Shown: positions 6,156-13,481 of the stretch, in pieces | Layout of the letters: each line of letters begins with the position of its first letter | How positions within the stretch are numbered: the stretch's first letter is position 1 | DNA from: Pseudomonadota bacterium | Lineage (GTDB): Bacteria > Pseudomonadota > Gammaproteobacteria > Burkholderiales > Burkholderiaceae_C | Direction of reading: 5' to 3' | Assembly: GCA_023435325.1 (NCBI GenBank) | Contig: JAEYRT010000116.1 | Span: 1 to 13,481, forward strand | Length of the DNA: 13,481 nucleotides | The notes under the pieces: generated by a model | The model's input: only the letters and a program-made list of their open reading frames with translations | Told to the model about the DNA's origin: nothing | Databases searched by the model: none | Program-made: the position numbers and the translations under genes

Positions 6156-7055
6156 ATGCGCACTCAACGACTGGGGCTGCTGGCCCTGCTGCTGGTGACT
6201 GCCGTCTGGGGCACGACTTTTCCTGCCATGAAGCAGTTGTCGTCGGATTTGTCCGCCCTGCACATCATCTGGCTGCGTTTTGGCATGGCGGCCCTGGTGC
6301 TGCTGCCGCTGTGGTGGGGCATGCGCTGTGCCGAATGGCGCTGGGGTCTGGGCCTGGGTGTGCTGAACTTTCTGGCCTTTTGGCTGCAGATCGAAGGCCT
6401 GGGTCTGACCACCAGCAACCGCAACGCCTTTGTCACGGGGCTGAATGTGCTGATCGTGCCCCTGATCGCCTGGCTGATATTGCGTCGCCGCATGGGCTGG
6501 CAGGTCTGGCTGGCCGTGCTGCTGGCGGTGGGCGGCATGTGCCTGATGTTCTTTGAAGATGCCCCCTGGAACTGGGGCGACACGCTGACGCTGTGCAGTG
6601 CCGTGGTCTATGCGATCTACATCCTGGTGATGGAAGCCGCCGCGCTGCGCAATCAGGCGAACCCGCTGCGGGCCACGCGCATGGCCGCAGCGCTGGCAGG
6701 CTCGATGTGGGCCTGCACCACGCTGGTCCTGCTGGTGCAGCCGCAAGGCATGCAGCAGCTGCAGACCAGTGCCCAAGCCCTGACAGCCAACGCCTGGCTG
6801 GCCATGGTGTACCTGGGCTTGGTGGCCAGCGCGCTGGTCGTGGTCCTGCAGGCCTGGGGCCAGCAGCGGGTGGATGCCATGCGCAGCGCCATCGTGTTCG
6901 GACTGGAGCCGGTGTTTGCCGCGCTCACCGCTTGGTGGCTGATCGATGAGCGCATGGGGTTGGTAGCCATCGCTGGTGCCGTGCTGATCGTGGCCGCGCT
7001 GATCTTCAGCCAGTGGACCCCCGGCAGCGTCGCTGCTGCCAAGGCGCCGGTTTAA
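6156..7055 (+). CDS. EamA/DMT-family transporter (putative metabolite exporter)
   Basis: This 299-residue inner-membrane protein has about ten hydrophobic segments in two EamA repeats, roughly residues 8-140 and 150-287. The first repeat opens with the family's typical VTAVWGTTFPAMK and carries LTTSNRNAFVTGLNVLIVPLIAW. The second contains YLGLVASALVVVLQAWGQQRVDAMRSAIVFGLEPVFAALTAWWLIDE, the usual second-half pattern with a conserved Glu-Pro. Members of this drug/metabolite superfamily mostly export amino acids or other small metabolites; the substrate here is unknown. No clear Shine-Dalgarno precedes the start, and an inverted repeat fills the upstream gap. The TAA stop shares bases with the stop of the convergent mrdA gene, with no terminator between. 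Confidence 0.93.
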   Translation: MRTQRLGLLALLLVTAVWGTTFPAMKQLSSDLSALHIIWLRFGMAALVLLPLWWGMRCAEWRWGLGLGVLNFLAFWLQIEGLGLTTSNRNAFVTGLNVLIVPLIAWLILRRRMGWQVWLAVLLAVGGMCLMFFEDAPWNWGDTLTLCSAVVYAIYILVMEAAALRNQANPLRATRMAAALAGSMWACTTLVLLVQPQGMQQLQTSAQALTANAWLAMVYLGLVASALVVVLQAWGQQRVDAMRSAIVFGLEPVFAALTAWWLIDERMGLVAIAGAVLIVAALIFSQWTPGSVAAAKAPV

Positions 7056-9157
7056 TCTTCCGGCAGGCCCATCAGGTCAAAGCGCGGCGCGGGCTCTTCG
7101 TCGATTTCCAGCCCTGGCAGCTCCACCGCGGTGCCCGCAGCCGGGGCCGCCACGGCATTGCCGTCGGCCACGGCCTCCAGCACGCGCGGCTCTCCCACAC
7201 CGGGCAGCACCATGCGCTCAAAATGCGCCATGACTTCGCTGCCCTTGCGCGGCGTGCCGATCGGGCGCCCCGCCTGCCCCTTGCGCATGGCAGCCATGTC
7301 CTCCACGCTAGGATAGTGGTCCAGCAGCCAGTAGTCGAACACGCGGCGCGCGATCGGGGCCGCAGCTGCTGCACCAAAACCGGCGTTTTCCACAATCAGG
7401 GCCAGCGCGATCTTGGGGTTCTCCGCAGGCGCATAGGCCATGTACAGCGAGTGGTCACGCTGGTGCTCAGCCAACTTGGCGGCGTTGTACTTGTCCTTCT
7501 GGCCAATCGTCACGGCCTGTGCTGTACCGGTCTTGCCGGCCGAGGTATAGGGGGCATTCGCAAACACACGGCGTGCCGTACCTTCCACCGTCACCGCCTG
7601 CACAGCGCTGCGCACGGCTTCGACATGTTCTTTCTTGTAGCCCATGTCCTTGCCGGGGTCCCTGTACAGCGGCTTGAACTGCCGCGAGACGGAGTCGATC
7701 GTACCCTTACCCAGATGGGGACGGTGCTGCACGCCATGGTTGGCCAGCATGGAAGTGGCATAGGCCATCTGCAGCATGGTGAAGTGGTTGTAACCCTGAC
7801 CGATGCCCAGCGAGATGGTCTCGCCCGCATACCACTTCTTCTGCTCGGGGCGCTTGTAGGCGTTGCGCTTCCATTCCGTGCTGGGCAGCACACCCTTGCT
7901 TTCACCGATCAGGTCGATGCCCGTCTGCCGGCCAAAGCCCATGGGCGAGAGGTATTCGTGAATCAGATCCACGCCCATGTCGTTAGCCAGCATGTAGTAG
8001 TAAACGTTGGACGACTTGATGATGGAGCGTCGCAAATTGGTCGGTCCGTTGGGGTGCCCTGAGCGGAACACGTGGCCCGCAAACGTCCAGCTGCCGTTGT
8101 CCTGGATGGTAGTTTCGATCTTGCGCTTGCCCGACTCCAGCCCTGCCAAGCCCATGAACGGCTTGTAGATCGAACCTGGTGGATAGGTGCCGCGCAGCGC
8201 GCGATTGAGCAGCGGCCGATCCAGCGAATTGTTGAGCAGATCCCAGTTTTCCTGGTCGATGCCATCGACGAACAGGTTCAGGTCGTAGCCGGGCTTGCTG
8301 ACCATGGCCAGTACTTCGCCGTTGCGTGGATCCATGGCCACCAGCGCGCCACGGCGCTCGCCATACAGGTCTTCCACCAGTTTTTGCAGGCCCACATCCA
8401 GGCTCAGCACCACGGTATCACCGGGCGTGGCGGGACGGCTGTTGAGGCGCCGCACGGCAAAACCGCCAGCCGTGGTCTCCAGCTGCTCCCAGCCGGTGGT
8501 GCCATGCAGCTGGCGCTCGTAGCTTTGCTCGATGCCCAGCTTGCCGATCACCTCGGTGCCGCGGTAGTTGGCGTAGTCCTCACTGTCTTCCAGCGCTTCC
8601 TGCTCCCGCTGGTTGATGCGCCCGATGTAACCCACCACATGGCCGGCTACATCCTGCAGCGGGTAGTTGCGGAAAAAGCGGGCCTTGATGTCCACCCCTG
8701 GAAAACGCCAGCGCTGCGCCGCGAAGCGCGCCACTTCTTCATCGGTCAGGCGCGTGCGGATGGGAATGGATTCAAAGCGTTTGGAGTCCTCCATCAGCCG
8801 CCGGAACTTGCGCCGGTCGCGCGGCGTGATGTCCACCAGCTGGGACAGCTCATTGATGGTCTCTTCCAGGTTCTTGACCTTGGAACGTGTGAGCTCCAGC
8901 GTATAGGCCGAATAGTTGGTGGCCAGCACGATGCCATTGCGATCCAGAATCTGCCCGCGGTTCGGCACGATGGGCACCACCGCCGTGCGGTTGCTCTCGG
9001 CACGTTCGGCAAACGCGTCGTGGCGCACCACCTGCAGCACGAACAGGCGAAACACCAGGACGCCGAACATGAGCAGCACCACAATGGCAACCACCCAGAT
9101 GCGCAGCCGGAACTTGGACAGCTCTGCTTCGCTGTTACGCACCTCGAAGCCGCTCAT
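7052..9157 (-). CDS. mrdA: Penicillin-binding protein 2, elongasome transpeptidase
   Basis: This 701-residue, membrane-anchored DD-transpeptidase crosslinks peptidoglycan during cell elongation and works with RodA and the Mre proteins. One N-terminal membrane helix lies at about residues 18-40, followed by a PBP dimerisation domain. The transpeptidase domain has the nucleophile motif Ser329-x-x-Lys332 in PPGSIYKPF, Ser382-Ser-Asn384 in SSNVYYY, and Lys542-Thr-Gly in AGKTGTAQ, close to the positions in E. coli PBP2. About 75 residues at the C-terminus, after WLLDHYPS, form a Pro/Ala-rich, acidic-ended tail longer than in E. coli PBP2 (633 residues). The start is supported by AGGAG in mRNA sense (complement 9163-9167). 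It is the last shape gene here. rodA does not follow; instead the stop codon overlaps that of the opposing EamA gene. Confidence 0.97.
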   Translation of the reverse strand: MSGFEVRNSEAELSKFRLRIWVVAIVVLLMFGVLVFRLFVLQVVRHDAFAERAESNRTAVVPIVPNRGQILDRNGIVLATNYSAYTLELTRSKVKNLEETINELSQLVDITPRDRRKFRRLMEDSKRFESIPIRTRLTDEEVARFAAQRWRFPGVDIKARFFRNYPLQDVAGHVVGYIGRINQREQEALEDSEDYANYRGTEVIGKLGIEQSYERQLHGTTGWEQLETTAGGFAVRRLNSRPATPGDTVVLSLDVGLQKLVEDLYGERRGALVAMDPRNGEVLAMVSKPGYDLNLFVDGIDQENWDLLNNSLDRPLLNRALRGTYPPGSIYKPFMGLAGLESGKRKIETTIQDNGSWTFAGHVFRSGHPNGPTNLRRSIIKSSNVYYYMLANDMGVDLIHEYLSPMGFGRQTGIDLIGESKGVLPSTEWKRNAYKRPEQKKWYAGETISLGIGQGYNHFTMLQMAYATSMLANHGVQHRPHLGKGTIDSVSRQFKPLYRDPGKDMGYKKEHVEAVRSAVQAVTVEGTARRVFANAPYTSAGKTGTAQAVTIGQKDKYNAAKLAEHQRDHSLYMAYAPAENPKIALALIVENAGFGAAAAAPIARRVFDYWLLDHYPSVEDMAAMRKGQAGRPIGTPRKGSEVMAHFERMVLPGVGEPRVLEAVADGNAVAAPAAGTAVELPGLEIDEEPAPRFDLMGLPED

Positions 9158-9208
9158 GGCAGCTCCTGCAGGAACGGGAAATGACTGCGTTGCTGCATGG
9201 CCGGGCTC

Positions 9209-9727
9209 TTACAGTGGTCGGTTGCTGTCTGCATCCGGCGCACGGCGCTGCGGCGCCAGCAAGATGGCACTGACAATCGGCCACAGCAGCATCTCCAGCA
9301 GCGGTGCCAGCGCAATCCAGAAGCCCGGGAACATGCCACCAGCCAGCATGCGGATCAGCATCTGCAGCAGATGCGCGCCCGCAAACAGGGGCAGCAGCTG
9401 CAGCGCCTGGGTCAAAGGTGAAAACCACATCATGCGGCGGCTGAAGCGCTGCGAAAAATACACCACCAACACATAAGTAAGCGCATGCTGACCCAGCAAG
9501 GCCGTCTGCTGCACATCGACCCCCAGCCCCAGCAGGAACGCCACGGTCATCGGCATGCGCTGGGGATGGTGCATGGCCCAGAACGCCAGCACCAGCATCA
9601 GCACATCGGGCATCCAGACAAAGCCGCCCAAAGGCAGCAGACTGAGCAGGAATGCCACCGCCACGCTCAATGCAATGAAAGCCGGACTCACCGGCATCAG
9701 CAATTGCTGACCACGCGGCATGATCAT
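9209..9727 (-). CDS. mreD: Rod shape-determining protein MreD
   Basis: This 172-residue integral membrane protein has about five hydrophobic segments. It belongs to the MreBCD complex that guides cell-wall elongation. Identity rests on size, membrane topology, motifs such as FVWMPDVLMLVLAFWAMHHP and GLGVDVQQTALLGQHAL, and its place between mreC and mrdA. The start at 9727 is chosen because AGGAGG (complement 9734-9739) lies six bases upstream; a second ATG two codons later is less well spaced. The start overlaps the mreC stop as ATGA, so translation is probably coupled. The gap to mrdA is 51 bases. Confidence 0.95.
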   Translation of the reverse strand: MIMPRGQQLLMPVSPAFIALSVAVAFLLSLLPLGGFVWMPDVLMLVLAFWAMHHPQRMPMTVAFLLGLGVDVQQTALLGQHALTYVLVVYFSQRFSRRMMWFSPLTQALQLLPLFAGAHLLQMLIRMLAGGMFPGFWIALAPLLEMLLWPIVSAILLAPQRRAPDADSNRPL

Positions 9728-10716
9728 GGGCTGCCTCCTGTGCCTGGGCGCTTGGCGGGCGTAGCCCGGCGCTGGGCCGATTTGTCTTCCCGCTCGGCCT
9801 GCTCCTGTGCCTCCGTCGGCACGATGGGCTCCGCATCGGGAACATGGGCTGCCTTGAGCACGTTCAGCGGTGTCATCACCACCACATGCAAGGCCCCGTC
9901 AATACGGGCCATGGGTTCGCAATAAATACGCATGAATGGCGATTGGGAGCGTCGCTCCACCTCGACCACACGCGCCACCGGCAGGCCTGCCAGATACACA
10001 CCGTCCATGCCGCTGGTCACGAGCACATCGCCCTCCTGCACATCGGCATCATTGGGCATGAAGCGCAGTTCCATGCCATCGGTGCGCAGGTTGGAGGCAT
10101 CGCCATACGCCACGCTGCGTGCGCCCGTGCGCTGCACCATCACGGGAATCATCTGTTCGCGGTCGGACAGCAGCGTCACCTCACTGGAGAACGGCTGCAC
10201 ACGCGTGACCTGGCCCAGCACGCCCAGATCATCAATCACGGGGCTACCGGCCTCAATGCCCGCCACCTGCCCCTTGTCCAGCACGACGCGGCGCGTATAA
10301 CTGTCCGGGGTTTCATACATCACCTCGGCGGCCACGGTGGTCACCGCCAGACGGGGCCGCAGTTCCATCAAGGCACGCAGCTGGCGGTTTTCTTCCAGCA
10401 GCTTTTCGGCATCGTTGGCCTTGAGTGCCATGTTGGCCATCTGGCGGCGTGCCTCCACCGCATCGGCCTGCGCAGCATGCAAGTCCTGAAAATAGCCCTG
10501 TGCATTGCCTGCCCAGCCCACGGGCTGCATCACCGCCCATTGCAGGGGGAACAACAGGGCCGATACGGCCTGGCGCACCGGCATGGTGATTTGCAGGCGC
10601 ACGTCGGCCAGCATCAGGACCACGGCCAGGGCGCTGAACAGCAGCACACGGGTGGCTGCCGAAGGCCCATGTTTGAACATGGAAGGAGCATCGCGCTCCA
10701 GCGTTCTCAAGCTCAT
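9724..10716 (-). CDS. mreC: Rod shape-determining protein MreC
   Basis: This 330-residue protein is anchored in the inner membrane by one helix (about residues 21-42) and has a periplasmic body. It bridges MreB/MreD and PBP2 and promotes PBP2 activity. After the helix comes a coiled-coil-like stretch (HAAQADAVEARRQ through EENRQLRALMEL, about 80-120), then the beta-rich domain with VVLDKGQVAGIEAGSPVID, GVLGQV and EGDVLVTSGMDGVYLAGLPV, all typical of MreC. The C-terminal 35 or so residues are charged and Pro-rich and probably disordered. The start at 10716 has GGAGG eight bases upstream (complement 10725-10729). A later in-frame ATG (13th codon) would delete conserved-looking N-terminal residues. 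A 149-base gap with a hairpin separates it from mreB. Confidence 0.96.
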   Translation of the reverse strand: MSLRTLERDAPSMFKHGPSAATRVLLFSALAVVLMLADVRLQITMPVRQAVSALLFPLQWAVMQPVGWAGNAQGYFQDLHAAQADAVEARRQMANMALKANDAEKLLEENRQLRALMELRPRLAVTTVAAEVMYETPDSYTRRVVLDKGQVAGIEAGSPVIDDLGVLGQVTRVQPFSSEVTLLSDREQMIPVMVQRTGARSVAYGDASNLRTDGMELRFMPNDADVQEGDVLVTSGMDGVYLAGLPVARVVEVERRSQSPFMRIYCEPMARIDGALHVVVMTPLNVLKAAHVPDAEPIVPTEAQEQAEREDKSAQRRATPAKRPGTGGSP

Positions 10717-10822
10717 GCGCAGCGCCTCCGGGTGCGCGCCTTCTCACGGACGGCCAAGCCGCCCGAGCCGGCAGGGGTGCGAGCCTTTGCAATATGCATG
10801 GGAAGTCATTCCAACCCAGAAG

Positions 10823-10854
10823 CTGCCGCCCTCTTGCGCTGCAGGAGGCGGCAG
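10823..10854 (-). other. Hairpin in the mreB-mreC intergenic gap
   Basis: CTGCCGCC (10823-10830) and GGCGGCAG (10847-10854) pair perfectly around a 16-base loop, starting 12 bases after the mreB stop on the minus strand. No T-tract follows in the minus direction. It could stabilise mreB mRNA or cause partial termination, so that mreB is made in excess over mreC; this is inference. The 149-base gap contains nothing else I recognise. Confidence 0.5.
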
Positions 10855-10865
10855 GTCAGAGGTCA

Positions 10866-11909
10866 TCAGTCGCTGGTGAATATGCCGCCCTGACGGTCCA
10901 GGCTGTCCAGCGCCATGCCGCAGCCACGCACCACGCAGCTCAGCGGCTCTTCGGCCACCAGCACGGGCAGGCCGGTTTCCTCGGCCAGCAAACGGTCCAG
11001 GTCACGCAACAGCGCGCCGCCGCCAGTCAGCATCATGCCGCGTTCGGCAATGTCGGCGCCCAGCTCGGGTGGCGTCTGCTCCAGCGCATTCTTCACGGCA
11101 GAGACGATCTGGTTCAGCGGCTCGGTCAGCGCTTCCAGCACTTCATTGGAAGAGATGGTGAAGCTGCGCGGCACGCCTTCGGACAGGTTGCGACCCTTGA
11201 CTTCCAGTTCCTTGACTTCAGATCCAGGGAAGGCCGAGCCGATTTCCTTCTTGATCAGTTCGGCAGTGGGCTCACCGATCAGCATGCCGTAGTTGCGGCG
11301 GATATAGCTGATGATGGCTTCGTCGAACTTGTCGCCACCGACGCGCACGGAACCCTTGTAGACCATGCCGCCCAGCGAGATCACGCCCACTTCAGTCGAG
11401 CCGCCGCCGATGTCCACCACCATGGAGCCAGAAGCTTCGGAGACGGGCAGGCCCGCACCGATGCCGGCAGCCATGGGCTCTTCAATCAGGTACACGGCTG
11501 TGGCGCCAGCGGCTTCGGCCGCGTCCTTGATGGCGCGGCGTTCCACCTGGGTCGAGCCGCAAGGCACGCAGATGATGATGCGCGGGCTGGGTGTCATCAC
11601 ATTGCGGGGGTGCACCATCTTGATGAACTGCTTGATCATCTGCTCGGTGATCACAAAATCAGCAATCACACCGTCCTTCATGGGGCGGATGGCTTCGATG
11701 TTGCCGGGCACCTTGCCCAGCATGGCCTTGGCTTCACGGCCAACGGCTTGAATCACTTTCTTGCCGTGGGGGCCACCTTCGTGGCGAATGGCGACGACCG
11801 AAGGTTCGTCCAGCACAATGCCCTTGTCACGGGCGAAGATCAGGGTGTTGGCAGTGCCAAGGTCAATGGCGAGGTCGGTCGAGAAGTACCGACGGAAAGC
11901 TCCGAACAT
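10866..11909 (-). CDS. mreB: Rod shape-determining protein MreB (bacterial actin)
   Basis: This 347-residue, ATP-binding, actin-like protein polymerises under the inner membrane and orients the elongation machinery. The length is standard. The actin-fold motifs are intact: phosphate-1 AIDLGTANTLIF from residue 14; the KVPGNIEAIRPMKDGVIADF segment; phosphate-2 VVDIGGGSTEVGVISLGG; and the adenosine motif LTGGGALLRDLDRLL followed by EETGLPV near the C-terminus. The short hydrophobic, basic start MFGAFRRYF fits an N-terminal membrane contact. GAGGA lies about nine bases before the start in mRNA sense. It heads the shape operon and is divergent from gatC, so its promoter should lie in 11910-12133. 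Confidence 0.98.
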   Translation of the reverse strand: MFGAFRRYFSTDLAIDLGTANTLIFARDKGIVLDEPSVVAIRHEGGPHGKKVIQAVGREAKAMLGKVPGNIEAIRPMKDGVIADFVITEQMIKQFIKMVHPRNVMTPSPRIIICVPCGSTQVERRAIKDAAEAAGATAVYLIEEPMAAGIGAGLPVSEASGSMVVDIGGGSTEVGVISLGGMVYKGSVRVGGDKFDEAIISYIRRNYGMLIGEPTAELIKKEIGSAFPGSEVKELEVKGRNLSEGVPRSFTISSNEVLEALTEPLNQIVSAVKNALEQTPPELGADIAERGMMLTGGGALLRDLDRLLAEETGLPVLVAEEPLSCVVRGCGMALDSLDRQGGIFTSD

Positions 11910-12133
11910 TCAATTTTCCTCTCAGGCACAGCAAGCGCTTCGGCGTGCTATCGCCGGGGTGTAGTTCAACAGGAATCAGGGGGAATCAAAACTTGGCTTT
12001 TCTGCACAATCGAAGCCATCCCAAGATGGTAATTGCACAAAGACAAGATAATACCGTATCCCCTGTGAATAACTCATGGCGGCTGGGGCCGCTTGATAGC
12101 TTTACATCCGGTTTCGAACCGCAGCAAAACCCT
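11910..12133. promoter_or_regulatory. Divergent control region between mreB and gatC
   Basis: These 224 bases must carry the promoters of both the shape operon (minus) and the gatCA operon (plus). Its middle is less GC-rich than the flanking genes. For gatC, TTGCAC (12033-12038) resembles a -35 box, but the sequence at proper spacing (TATCCC at 12057) is a poor -10; GATAAT at 12047 is too close. No convincing minus-strand promoter is seen. A small dyad CGGTT-TCG-AACCG (12109-12121) lies just before gatC. Confidence 0.55.
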
Positions 12134-12433
12134 ATGGCACTCACCTCGAACGACATTGCCCGCATCGCCAACTTGGCGCGGCTCGAACTCTCCTTAGAAG
12201 AAAGTGAGCGCATGCTCACGCAACTCAACGGTTTTTTTGGCATCGTCGAAAAAATGCAGGCTGTGGATACCTCCGGTGTCCAGCCCCTGGCCCACCCTGT
12301 AGCCGCCATCCAGGACGTGGTGCTGCGCCTGCGTGAAGACGTGGCCAGCGAGCCCAACCAGCGCGAAGCGAATATGCAAAATGCCCCTGCACAGGGCGAG
12401 GGTCTGTTCCTCGTGCCCAAGGTCATCGAATAA
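12134..12433 (+). CDS. gatC: Asp-tRNA(Asn)/Glu-tRNA(Gln) amidotransferase subunit C
   Basis: This 99-residue subunit wraps around GatA and stabilises the GatCAB complex, which converts mischarged Glu-tRNA(Gln) or Asp-tRNA(Asn) to the correct amide form. The protein begins with MALTSNDIARIANLARLELS, the usual GatC N-terminus. It continues with LNGFFGIVEKMQAVDTSGVQPLAHPV and ends with GLFLVPKVIE, all characteristic of GatC. The frame stays open upstream to 11945, but only the start at 12134 gives the family length. No strong Shine-Dalgarno precedes it. gatA follows after 21 bases, so the two are co-transcribed; gatB is expected beyond the window. Confidence 0.96.
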   Translation: MALTSNDIARIANLARLELSLEESERMLTQLNGFFGIVEKMQAVDTSGVQPLAHPVAAIQDVVLRLREDVASEPNQREANMQNAPAQGEGLFLVPKVIE

Positions 12434-12454
12434 GCGCAAGGCAAGAACAAGCAC

Positions 12455-13481
12455 ATGAGCAATACCGAACTGCATCACCTGGGCGTGGCCGAACTGGCCG
12501 CCCAGCTCAAGAACAAAACCATCTCCGCGGTCGAAGCCGCCCAGCATTTCCTGGCCCGTGCCCAGCAGCACCAGAACCTGGGTGCTTTTGTGGCGATCAA
12601 CGAAGAAGCCACTTTGCAGCAGGCCAAGGCTGCGGACGCCCTGATCGCTGAAGGCAAGGGCGGCCGTCTGGCCGGTGTGCCCATTGCGCACAAGGACATC
12701 TTTGTCACCAAAGACTTTCCCACCACCGCCGCTTCCAAGATGCTGGAAGGCTATCAATCGCCGTTTGATGCAACCGTGGTCACCAAGTTGGCCCAAGCCG
12801 GTGTGGTGAATCTGGGCAAGCTCAACTGCGACGAATTCGCCATGGGCGGTGCGAACGAGAACTCCGCTGTAGCTCCTGTGGGCTTTGACAGCGCCCAGCC
12901 CGTGCGCAACCCCTGGAATACCGAGCGCGTGCCCGGTGGCTCGTCTGGCGGCTCGGCCGTGGCAGTGGCAGCCCGCTTGGCCCCGGCTGTGACCGGCACG
13001 GACACTGGCGGTTCCATCCGCCAGCCCGCATCGTTTTGCGGCATCACCGGCATCAAGCCCACCTATGGCCGCGCCAGCCGCTACGGCATGATCGCGTTTG
13101 CTTCGTCCCTGGACCAGGCTGGCCCCATGGGCCGCAGCGCCGAAGACTGCGCCTTGCTGCTGTCCGAGATGTGCGGCCCCGATCTGGACCGTGACTCCAC
13201 CAGCTTGGACGTGCCTGCTGAAGACTTCACCGCGAAGTTGAATGACAGCATCGAAGGCCTGCGCATCGGTATCCCCGCTGAGTTCTTTGGCGAAGGTCTG
13301 TCTGCCGACGTGCGCGCCACCGTGGACGCCGCTCTGAAGGAATACGAAAAGCTCGGCGCCAAGCTGGTGCCCATCAGCCTGCCCCGTACCGAGCTGTCTG
13401 TGCCCGTGTACTACATCTTGGCGCCGGCGGAAGCCTCGTCGAACCTGTCGCGCTTTGATGGGGTGATGTTTGGCCACCGCG
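12455..13481 (+). CDS. gatA: Asp-tRNA(Asn)/Glu-tRNA(Gln) amidotransferase subunit A (partial, 3' end outside window)
   Basis: GatA is the glutaminase subunit: it releases ammonia from glutamine, which is channelled to GatB to amidate the charged tRNA. The first 342 codons are present and the frame is open at the window edge. The family is usually about 480-500 residues. The amidase-signature catalytic triad is visible: Lys80 in AHKDIF, the cis-Ser at 163 in PGGSSGGSA, and the nucleophile Ser187 in TDTGGSIRQPASF. The 24-residue spacing between the two serines fits the family. Between NENSAVAPV and NPWNTERVPGG there is a short extra segment (GFDSAQPVR) compared with the compact form I recall from Gram-positive GatA. 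The start at 12455 gives the typical MSNTELHHLGVAELAAQL beginning; the Shine-Dalgarno is weak. Confidence 0.97.
   Translation, partial: MSNTELHHLGVAELAAQLKNKTISAVEAAQHFLARAQQHQNLGAFVAINEEATLQQAKAADALIAEGKGGRLAGVPIAHKDIFVTKDFPTTAASKMLEGYQSPFDATVVTKLAQAGVVNLGKLNCDEFAMGGANENSAVAPVGFDSAQPVRNPWNTERVPGGSSGGSAVAVAARLAPAVTGTDTGGSIRQPASFCGITGIKPTYGRASRYGMIAFASSLDQAGPMGRSAEDCALLLSEMCGPDLDRDSTSLDVPAEDFTAKLNDSIEGLRIGIPAEFFGEGLSADVRATVDAALKEYEKLGAKLVPISLPRTELSVPVYYILAPAEASSNLSRFDGVMFGHR

Noticed and set aside
8072..9184. Long plus-strand open frame opposite mrdA (370 codons)
   Set aside because: It is antisense to a clearly conserved gene, its protein is His/Gln/Ala-rich with no recognisable domain, and such frames are routine shadows in GC-rich DNA.
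11956..11973. tRNA-like string GGGGTGTAGTTCAAC resembling a D-arm region
   Set aside because: No acceptor, anticodon or T-arm can be paired around it at tRNA distances.
10794..12032. Long plus-strand open frame opposite mreB (412 codons)
   Set aside because: It is a mirror of the mreB reading frame with low-complexity His/Gly/Ala composition; mreB on the other strand explains the openness.
12109..12121. GGTTTCGAACC as a tRNA T-arm
   Set aside because: It forms an isolated 5-bp hairpin; no other tRNA arms are present. It is simply a small dyad before gatC.
1..13481. CRISPR arrays, insertion sequences, phage genes, toxin-antitoxin or defence systems
   Set aside because: I found no regularly spaced direct repeats, transposase or integrase frames, or unexplained gene clusters; all substantial frames are assigned to known families.

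Overview
The window looks like chromosomal DNA of a betaproteobacterium, most likely family Comamonadaceae (Comamonas or a close relative). The reasons are its high GC with strongly GC-rich third codon positions, the shape operon mreB-mreC-mreD-mrdA divergent from gatC-gatA, and the general look of the proteins. The genus is inferred from memory of related genomes; no search was run.

Layout. Positions 1-135 hold the 5' end of a minus-strand gene that leaves the window, possibly an MlaE-type lipid ABC permease. Diverging from it is a GMC-family FAD oxidoreductase (457-2190). A 388-base gene-free stretch follows, with an 82-base inverted repeat and a rho-independent terminator that has no obvious gene of its own. 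Next is a TSUP/TauE-type membrane permease (2579-3337). A promoter-like -10 box and a hairpin-rich leader of about 180 bases precede a polar amino acid ABC transporter: periplasmic binding protein (3578-4348), intra-operon terminator, permease (4453-5235) and ATPase (5232-5987, ATGA overlap). After the ATPase come a 47-base near-perfect hairpin and a second inverted repeat related to the one at 2194. A DMT/EamA exporter (6156-7055) follows.

The EamA gene runs head-on into the shape operon, read on the minus strand from 11909 down to 7052: mreB, mreC, mreD and mrdA (PBP2). The two convergent stop codons share the four bases TTAA. rodA, which often follows mrdA, is not in the window. A 224-base divergent region separates mreB from gatC (12134-12433) and gatA (12455 to the window end), two subunits of the tRNA-dependent amidotransferase.

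The Mre/PBP2 proteins direct elongation-mode peptidoglycan synthesis. GatCA, with a GatB presumably beyond the edge, makes correctly charged Gln-tRNA and/or Asn-tRNA. The ABC cassette imports an amino acid. The GMC, TSUP and EamA genes are accessory metabolic or transport genes.

I see no phage, insertion sequence, CRISPR, toxin-antitoxin or defence system and no evident new multi-gene system. The most interesting material is non-coding: the paired inverted repeats, the structured leader of the ABC operon, the long hairpin after the ATPase gene, and the orphan terminator before the TSUP gene.
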